DNA of 44,496 nucleotides from Cyanobacteria bacterium UBA947. GTDB taxonomy: Bacteria > Cyanobacteriota > Vampirovibrionia > Gastranaerophilales > Gastranaerophilaceae. Each line of letters opens with the position of its first letter. Position 1 is the first letter of the stretch. Where the stretch lies: contig DBCX01000037.1 in assembly GCA_002293275.1 (NCBI GenBank), positions 5,704 to 50,199 on the forward strand. Direction: 5' to 3'. This document shows positions 39,295 to 44,496 of this stretch, piece by piece. The position numbers were made by a program, and so were the translations under genes. The notes beneath the pieces were generated by a model. That model was not told the origin of the DNA and searched no databases. It saw nothing but the letters and a program-made list of their open reading frames with translations.

Positions 39295-40722
39295 TTACGG
39301 CAATTGATCTCCAAAGAACCAAACCGCTTTAAGATTATCTAATGTACCCTTATTATTATGTGAAGTTTTCAATATATTATCAATAATTTCAGGTGTCATT
39401 TTACCTCCATTTGCCATTATTGTTGGCTCGTGCCTGCTCATAGTTCTCACAATATAGTCAACTTGTCCCTTTGTAATATCATCTAAATTATGAAAATTAT
39501 CACATAATCCTATAAAATCATCTGCGTCATCCAATCTTGTGATAAGAAAATTTTCTCGATTTCCTGTTCCTAATTGTACACGGTGTGTAACTCCTCCAAT
39601 CTCGTCAACGATATCGCCGCTGAGCTGATCAAAGGTAACTTGTTTACGGTGTACAGGTTTATGGTAATCGCCAAAATCATCGTTTACTGTCACTTTGATT
39701 TGTTTATTGTTTGCATCTATGTGTGTTTTGTGTATATTATATACGCCGGCATCTTGTTCATTCGTTAAATATTCTACGACTCCGTCTTTTGCTTTAATTG
39801 ATGCATCAAAACCTTGTCCCAGGAGATAAGTTTCATACGTTGGCGCCAATTTTCCGGTCGCAACACCAATACTTTGCGGTGTTACTTGAATATTCTTAAT
39901 CATTGCTTGTGCCGTATTCAATCCTTCAGGGTTGGCTGCCGCAACCCCGGCTTTATGTGCCGCCTCAAGCGATGATTTCGCGGTTGCAGCCGACGCAGCA
40001 AGCATCATACCGCCGCTGAACAGCTCAGTACCGCCTTTTTGGGCTTCTTCTTCGGTATCGGCAGTCGCAATGTCATACACACCTTTTGTGGTTAAACCCG
40101 TACCGACAACTGTTCCTGCTGCGTTAGCCACAGGAGCCAAAGCACCGGCCACTTTAGCAGGTATAGCCGCAGCAGCAGCCCCGGCTGCCAAGACACCTGT
40201 TGAAAGGAAACCAAGCCCTTCAAGAGTTGTAGCCGTATCTACAATATCTGCGCCGCCTTTGACCGCATTCCAGAGCCTTTCTCCGAGCGAAAGCTTTTCG
40301 TCGTTGCCGTCGTCCACTTTGGCGTCAACCTTTTCAGACCAATTCTTAATCGGGTCCTTAATCTTGTTTAAAGGGTTTGCTTTTGCGTCAATTCTGACAA
40401 ATCTTTGATGGGTCGCATTCAAAAAACTGCCGATGCTGTCCACATCTTTGTAATCTTGTTTAAAACCTTCTTTGATACCTGATAAAAGTTCAGAAACAGC
40501 GTTTGGTTTGCTCTTGCTGATAATTGCTTCCGCTTCGTCAATTTCTTGCGTGGTCATTATGGACGGCTGCTTATCTGATTTTTTAACCAGTGATGTTTCA
40601 TCATAAAATGATGGCGACGGTGTTGTGCCCGGCTGCTTATTTAACCATTTAGTCCTAACTGATTCTTCATACAATGATGCCACGGTTGAAGATTGTGTGT
40701 TTACTTTACTAACGTCTGCCAT
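39295..40722 (-). CDS. Orphan 475-aa protein with hydrophobic Gly/Ala core
   Basis: Not recognised. Residues 1-130 are polar and Ser/Lys-rich (ADVSKVNTQSSTVASLYEES). Residues about 165-270 form a long hydrophobic Gly/Ala block (FLSTGVLAAGAAAAAIPAKV, AGTVVGTGLTTKGVYDIATA) able to make two or more membrane helices. Residues 330-475 are a separate soluble part (VTFDQLSGDIVDEIGGVTHR). The coding DNA for this last part (39295-39850) is clearly richer in A/T than the middle, suggesting a domain of different origin. There is no signal peptide. A hydrophobic middle with polar ends recalls secreted effector or pore-forming proteins, but this is only a suggestion. GAGGAG precedes the ATG. Confidence 0.6.
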   Translation of the reverse strand: MADVSKVNTQSSTVASLYEESVRTKWLNKQPGTTPSPSFYDETSLVKKSDKQPSIMTTQEIDEAEAIISKSKPNAVSELLSGIKEGFKQDYKDVDSIGSFLNATHQRFVRIDAKANPLNKIKDPIKNWSEKVDAKVDDGNDEKLSLGERLWNAVKGGADIVDTATTLEGLGFLSTGVLAAGAAAAAIPAKVAGALAPVANAAGTVVGTGLTTKGVYDIATADTEEEAQKGGTELFSGGMMLAASAATAKSSLEAAHKAGVAAANPEGLNTAQAMIKNIQVTPQSIGVATGKLAPTYETYLLGQGFDASIKAKDGVVEYLTNEQDAGVYNIHKTHIDANNKQIKVTVNDDFGDYHKPVHRKQVTFDQLSGDIVDEIGGVTHRVQLGTGNRENFLITRLDDADDFIGLCDNFHNLDDITKGQVDYIVRTMSRHEPTIMANGGKMTPEIIDNILKTSHNNKGTLDNLKAVWFFGDQLP

Positions 40723-40917
40723 TTTTTAATACTCCTCGTTTATTTCACTTATATATAAAGTATATACGCGCACAAAAATTACCTGAACAGGTATGGCTCT
40801 CTTCATATTATATCGGAAGCTACGACAGGGTTTTGGCCTGTTTGAAACTCATATTTACAATTTGTCACAATTGCAATATAACTTAATAATTCGGCTATTT
40901 AAAAAAATCTTCTTTGT

Positions 40918-40931
40918 TGTACAATTAAAAT
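40918..40931 (+). promoter_or_regulatory. -10 of the membrane protein gene, probably leaderless
   Basis: TACAAT at 40920-40925 ends six bases before the ATG at 40932. No ribosome site is present. The 209-base spacer upstream (40723-40931) shows otherwise only A/T-rich promoter-like sequence. Confidence 0.55.
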
Positions 40932-41750
40932 ATGAGAGAACATTTTAAAGGTGCGTTGGAGATAACAAACAAAAACCTGTCGCTTGCCGCGGCGCTGGTG
41001 CTGGTTTTGCTTGTTTTGAGCGTTTATCTGGGTTTTGCATCTTTTACGGTTGACACGGCGCTTGAGGCGGGTTTGTCGTTTGTGACGCTGTTGTTTATCG
41101 TGAGCGCGTTTGCGTCCGGCTGGTTTTATATGGTGAAAACGGCGGTGCTGGACAACAATATCGGAAACTATATCTGGAAAAGCATCCCTGACGGGGTGGG
41201 TAAATATTTTGGCAGCTTTGTGGGTGCGGCGGTTATTTTTGCGGTGATGGCGGCGCTTTACGGTGCTGGCGTTGTGTGGCTCGGGACGACTCTTTTCGGG
41301 GTGCTTGATTTTGACCCGGAACTTCTGCGCAGCGCGATGATTTCGCCTGAGGGGATGAAGTTGTTTTTGAACTCTCTGACCGATGCGCAAATCCGGCAGC
41401 TCGGCAGCTGGAATCTGCTTTTGGTACTGGCGGTGTGGGTATCGTCGTTCGTTTTGATGTTTTGGGTGCCGCAAATGCTTTATTCAACAAAAAATCCGGC
41501 CGCCGCGCTGTGGAAATCCGTTAAAAAAATCTTCAAAAACCCGGTGCCGGCGCTGAAACTGTTCTTTTTCATAATCGTGTTGAACTTTGTGATGTCTTTG
41601 CTTAACGGGCTGGCGATGCGCAATCAGGCGGCGCATTTTCTCGCGAATCTGGTGTATTTCTATTTAACAACCTATGTTGTTGTGTTACTATTTAGTTATT
41701 ATGAAAAAAATTATAGCGGTTGTGGGTCCAACGGCGAGCGGCAAGAGTGA
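40932..41750 (+). CDS. Polytopic membrane protein, 272 aa
   Basis: Not assigned to a family. About six hydrophobic helices: LSLAAALVLVLLVLSVYLGF (residues 17-36), a second near 48-65, GSFVGAAVIFAVMAALYGAG near 95-115, LLLVLAVWVSSFVLMFWVP near 165-183, LKLFFFIIVLNFVMSLL near 210-226 and a last one near 237-256. The pattern resembles small DUF975/YciC-like proteins, weakly. The last 50 bases overlap miaA, so it is the first gene of a probable miaA-bioD-bioA unit. Confidence 0.7.
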   Translation: MREHFKGALEITNKNLSLAAALVLVLLVLSVYLGFASFTVDTALEAGLSFVTLLFIVSAFASGWFYMVKTAVLDNNIGNYIWKSIPDGVGKYFGSFVGAAVIFAVMAALYGAGVVWLGTTLFGVLDFDPELLRSAMISPEGMKLFLNSLTDAQIRQLGSWNLLLVLAVWVSSFVLMFWVPQMLYSTKNPAAALWKSVKKIFKNPVPALKLFFFIIVLNFVMSLLNGLAMRNQAAHFLANLVYFYLTTYVVVLLFSYYEKNYSGCGSNGERQE

Positions 41751-42555
41751 TTTTGCGGTTGATTTGGCGCTGCGCATTGGCGGCGCGGAGGTAATTTCCG
41801 CGGACTCACGGCTGGTTTACAAAGGTTTCAACATAGCGGCGGCAAAACCCGGGGTAAACGACATGAGAGGTGTCCGGCACCACCTGATTGACGTGACAGA
41901 GCCCGAAACCGACTTTTCCGCAGGGCTGTGGGAAAAGATGGCGCGCGCCGCAATTGATGATATAACCTCGCGCGGCAAAACACCCATTATCGCAGGCGGC
42001 ACGGGGTTGTATTTCAGGGTGCTGCTTGAAAACTGGCAGTTGGCGGATTTTGAACCCGACTTGGACGAACGCGCCCGGCTGCAAAAGTTGAGCAATTTGG
42101 AATTACACGACAAGCTGCGCAATTTGGACGAGGCCGCCGCGCTGAAAATCAACCCCGCGGACAAAAAAAAGCTCATCCGCGCCATAGAGATTGGGGGGGC
42201 ATCTAAAAAACCCACCGTAAAAGAACCTGAGTTTGACGTGGAATGGATTGGGTTGAATTTTGAGCGCGCAGAGCTTTATGAGCGTATTGACAGGCGCGTG
42301 GATTTGATGATTGAGCGCGGACTGGTTGACGAAACCCGTGCGCTGATTGCAAAACACGGACGGATAAAAAACATCACCGACACGATCGGCTACAAAGAAA
42401 TCCTGGCGCACCTTGACGGGGAGTTGAGTTTGGGGCAGGCCGCCGAACTGCTTAAAAAAAACACCCGCAACTACGCCAAACGCCAGCTGACGTGGTTCCG
42501 GCGCAACGAGTTGATTAACTGGAATATTTATCCCGAGCGCTCCGGGCGCTTATGA
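41701..42555 (+). CDS. miaA: tRNA dimethylallyltransferase
   Basis: Adds the isopentenyl group to A37 of tRNAs reading UNN codons. 284 residues, P-loop GPTASGKSDFAVD, the SADSRLVYKGFNIAAAKP and GGTGLYFRVLL signatures, and TIGYKEILAHLDGEL near the C-terminus followed by KNTRNYAKRQLTWFRR. The start was set at ATG 41701, inside the upstream gene. TGTTACTAT (41683-41691) is a possible -10 close to it. A G7 tract lies in the coding region near 42192, with the frame intact. bioD starts 13 bases after the stop. Confidence 0.95.
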   Translation: MKKIIAVVGPTASGKSDFAVDLALRIGGAEVISADSRLVYKGFNIAAAKPGVNDMRGVRHHLIDVTEPETDFSAGLWEKMARAAIDDITSRGKTPIIAGGTGLYFRVLLENWQLADFEPDLDERARLQKLSNLELHDKLRNLDEAAALKINPADKKKLIRAIEIGGASKKPTVKEPEFDVEWIGLNFERAELYERIDRRVDLMIERGLVDETRALIAKHGRIKNITDTIGYKEILAHLDGELSLGQAAELLKKNTRNYAKRQLTWFRRNELINWNIYPERSGRL

Positions 42556-42567
42556 TATAATAATCAA
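42553..42567 (+). promoter_or_regulatory. Extended -10 promoter of bioD, probably leaderless
   Basis: TGATATAAT (TATAAT at 42556-42561) ends six bases before the bioD ATG at 42568, with AATCAA between and no Shine-Dalgarno. No biotin-repressor operator was recognised. Confidence 0.6.
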
Positions 42568-43095
42568 ATGAGCACGGTATTTGTGACAGGAACAGGCACG
42601 GATGTGGGCAAAACGCACGTTTGCGCGCATCTTTTGGAAAAAACGCCGGGTGCGGTGTACTACAAACCCGTTGCCTCAGGCGGCGGCGAGCGTATCAACG
42701 GTGTCAGATCCTACGTTTTTGAACCTGCCGTATCGCCGCATCTTGCCGCGCGCATGGCGGGCGTTAAAACCGCCAAAGAGAAAATCGCCGCGGATTTTGC
42801 CGCGATTGACGCGCCGCACGTAATCATTGAGGGAGCGGGCGGGATTTTCACACCGCTTGGCGACGACTTGAACCAAATTGACATTATCAAAATGCTCAAT
42901 CTGCCGCTGATTATCGTTGCAGATGCAGGGCTTGGCACAATCAACGCAACGGTTTTGACGCTAGATTATGCCAAAATCCGCGGTATCAAAGTAAAAGGCG
43001 TCATCTTGAACCGCTACGACGAAACCAACTTTGTCCACCGCGACAACAAGGCACAGATTGCAAAACACACCGAGGTGCTTGAATGTCTGGAATAA
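42568..43095 (+). CDS. bioD: Dethiobiotin synthetase
   Basis: Closes the ureido ring of dethiobiotin with CO2 and ATP. 175 residues, shorter than the usual 220-240. Walker A GTGTDVGKTHV at residues 7-17, substrate-side YYKPVASGGG, IIEGAGGIFTPL, and VKGVILNRYD near the end are all present, so the core is intact while loops and the C-terminus are trimmed. It overlaps bioA by 13 bases. Biotin is needed by acyl-CoA carboxylases. Confidence 0.92.
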   Translation: MSTVFVTGTGTDVGKTHVCAHLLEKTPGAVYYKPVASGGGERINGVRSYVFEPAVSPHLAARMAGVKTAKEKIAADFAAIDAPHVIIEGAGGIFTPLGDDLNQIDIIKMLNLPLIIVADAGLGTINATVLTLDYAKIRGIKVKGVILNRYDETNFVHRDNKAQIAKHTEVLECLE

Positions 43096-44312
43096 ATTCA
43101 TCGCAAATTTGGCACCCGTGCACGCAGATGAAGGGTTTTGAGCCGATTGTGGCGGAAAGCGCAAGCGGGCTTTATATTTACGACGCGCAGGGCAAAAAAT
43201 ATGCCGATATGATAAGCTCGTGGTGGTGCAACCTGCTCGGACACTGCCACCCGAGGGTAAATGCGGCTGTTAAGGCACAACTTGACAAATTAGAGCACGT
43301 TATTTTTGCAAACTTTACGCACGAAAAAGCGGCCGAGCTTTGCGAGCGGCTCACAAAAATCCTGCCCGCAGGGCTGGAAAAATTCTTCTTCACCGACAAC
43401 GGCTCATCGGCTGTTGAGGCGGCGATGAAGATGAGTTTTCAGTATTTCCGGCAAACAGGCGGCGGACAAAGAACAAAATTTATGGCGCTAAAAGGCGGCT
43501 ACCACGGCGAGACGCTCGGTGCGTTGAGCGCGGGCGCGCTGGACTTGTACGCGCAAAAGTTCAAACCGCTTTTGTTTGATGTAATAAGGCTTGACGAGCA
43601 AAACGCACAAGAGATGTTTGCTGCGCACGGGAGTGAGACCTGCGCGCTGATTGTTGAACCGATAATCCAGATGGCCGCCGGGATGCGGATTTATCCGCCG
43701 GAGTTTTTAAAAAAATTGCGCCAATTGTGCGACCAATACGGCGTGCACCTGATTGCAGACGAAATAGCGACAGGGTTCGGACGCACGGGTAAGATGTTTG
43801 CCTGCGGGGGTAAATGGGACGGGAAGCCCGAAAGCCGCAACAGGGCTGCTGATAGCGGCGTTTGTCCCGATATCATGTGCCTTTCAAAGGGTTTGACGGG
43901 CGGTTATATGCCGATGGCGCTGACTGTGACGACAAACGAGATTTATGAGGCGTTCTACGGCAAAGAACCGTTTTTACACAGCCACACATACAGCGGCAGC
44001 GCGCTTGCGTGCGCGGCGGCCGTGGAGGTGCTGAAAATCTTTGAGGAAGAACCCATTTTGCAAACCGCGCAGGACAACGCGCAGTATTTTGCGCAGCTTG
44101 TTAAGGAAATCTTCCCGAACGCGCGTCACATTGGATTAATCAACGCGTTTGAGCTGCCGAACGCAGCCGAATTCGCACGGCGCGCGACAGAAAAAGGTGT
44201 GCTGATGCGCCCGCTCGGTGACGTTTTATACTTCAACCCGCCGCTAAACATTGAACGATACCAGATGGAAGAAGTAATTGAAATCACCTCAAAACTTGTC
44301 GGAACAATTTAG
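43083..44312 (+). CDS. bioA: Adenosylmethionine-8-amino-7-oxononanoate aminotransferase
   Basis: PLP enzyme that makes 7,8-diaminopelargonic acid using SAM as amino donor, the step before BioD. 409 residues: IWHPCTQMKG start typical of BioA, DNGSSAVEAAMKMSFQYF, KGGYHGETLGALS, LIADEIATGFGRTGKMFACG and the PLP Lys269 in MCLSKGLTGGYMPMAL, then HSHTYSGSALACAAA. The overlap with bioD implies coupled translation. bioF, bioB and early genes are not in view. Confidence 0.96.
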   Translation: MSGINSSQIWHPCTQMKGFEPIVAESASGLYIYDAQGKKYADMISSWWCNLLGHCHPRVNAAVKAQLDKLEHVIFANFTHEKAAELCERLTKILPAGLEKFFFTDNGSSAVEAAMKMSFQYFRQTGGGQRTKFMALKGGYHGETLGALSAGALDLYAQKFKPLLFDVIRLDEQNAQEMFAAHGSETCALIVEPIIQMAAGMRIYPPEFLKKLRQLCDQYGVHLIADEIATGFGRTGKMFACGGKWDGKPESRNRAADSGVCPDIMCLSKGLTGGYMPMALTVTTNEIYEAFYGKEPFLHSHTYSGSALACAAAVEVLKIFEEEPILQTAQDNAQYFAQLVKEIFPNARHIGLINAFELPNAAEFARRATEKGVLMRPLGDVLYFNPPLNIERYQMEEVIEITSKLVGTI

Positions 44313-44327
44313 CCCCGATTTCGTCTT

Positions 44328-44435
44328 TTAACTTGACTGACTATGGAGCGTTGTCAAATCCTCCCAAATTTCAGGCGCAACGAACAGCGCAGTGTAAGTA
44401 ACAAAACCAGCTAAAACAAAACCCATAGAGAACAT
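44328..44435 (-). CDS. 35-aa membrane microprotein
   Basis: A short gene that reads MFSMGFVLAGFVTYTALFVA, then PEIWEDLTTLHSQSS: one hydrophobic helix (about residues 3-20) followed by an acidic tail. Upstream on the minus strand is an uninterrupted run of ten G (44442-44451), seven bases before the ATG, serving as ribosome site, then TATAAT-like boxes (near 44462-44480). The layout promoter, purine-rich site, ATG supports a real gene. It is convergent with bioA. Function unknown. Confidence 0.55.
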   Translation of the reverse strand: MFSMGFVLAGFVTYTALFVAPEIWEDLTTLHSQSS

Positions 44436-44496
44436 AGAATACCCCCCCCCCTATCATTTATTATTATAACATATTATAATGAGGAAAAGAGGAAAT

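Noticed and set aside
42186..42200. Possible frameshift at the G7 tract in miaA
   Set aside because: Family motifs before and after the tract are in the same frame, so the gene is intact.
42541..42567. Biotin repressor (BirA) operator before bioD
   Set aside because: No suitable inverted repeat is present; the spacer is only 12 bases plus the promoter.

Overview
The window reads as part of a chromosome from a Gram-negative bacterium, most probably an uncultured member of the Candidatus Gastranaerophilales / Vampirovibrionia (Melainabacteria), the non-photosynthetic sister group of Cyanobacteria. This placement is an inference. It rests on lipid A (lpxK) and MCE-type lipid transport genes, a coaD neighbour resembling the DivIVA-like protein of cyanobacteria, and several orphan proteins with short recurring N-terminal signatures. 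No prophage, transposase, CRISPR array or integrase was seen. Nearly all of the sequence is coding, and no gene-free stretch exceeds about 210 bases.

Layout. 1-2.9 kb: end of a pgpH-ybeY-dgkA operon (signalling, rRNA maturation, lipid phosphorylation). 2.8-6.1 kb, minus strand: small ORF, nth, lpxK and an MCE/MlaD-like gene (DNA repair and outer envelope). 6.2-13.1 kb: a large orphan coiled-coil protein, a 21-codon micro-ORF, a 1227-residue GH13-like enzyme, and an exported protein plus M48 protease pair. 13.1-17.3 kb, plus strand: coaD, a DivIVA-like gene, rpmG, tRNA-Trp, secE, nusG, rplK, rplA and tmk. The ribosomal cluster stops after rplA. 17.3-21.9 kb, minus strand: adk-map-(RNase H-like orphan) and gyrB. 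22-24.5 kb: clpC, divergent from gyrB across a palindromic promoter. 24.5-31 kb: two small divergent HTH cassettes flank a DUF47/PiT phosphate uptake pair, a GAF-GGDEF-HD-GYP cyclic-di-GMP protein and small zinc-ribbon or membrane proteins. 31-33 kb: recA, a MerR-like gene and rpmB. 33-36 kb: orphan genes, including a tandem duplicate of CheR-like methyltransferases. 36.2-39.2 kb: an operon of an alternative sigma factor, gcvPB and a COG3581-type protein. 39.3-40.7 kb: a mosaic orphan protein. 40.9-44.3 kb: membrane protein, miaA, bioD and bioA. The window ends with a 35-residue membrane microprotein.

Three cross-cutting signals stand out. (1) Four proteins with unrelated bodies share an N-terminal leader of the form M-[KR]-I-x2-I ... 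F-x-G, a candidate sorting or anchoring tag. (2) Five genes have a -10 hexamer ending exactly six bases before the ATG and no Shine-Dalgarno sequence, which predicts leaderless mRNAs. (3) The element TTTGTGGTACAAT (extended -10 type) recurs, and two head-to-head copies form the palindrome between gyrB and clpC. All statements come from reading the sequence. No database search, alignment or folding program was run.
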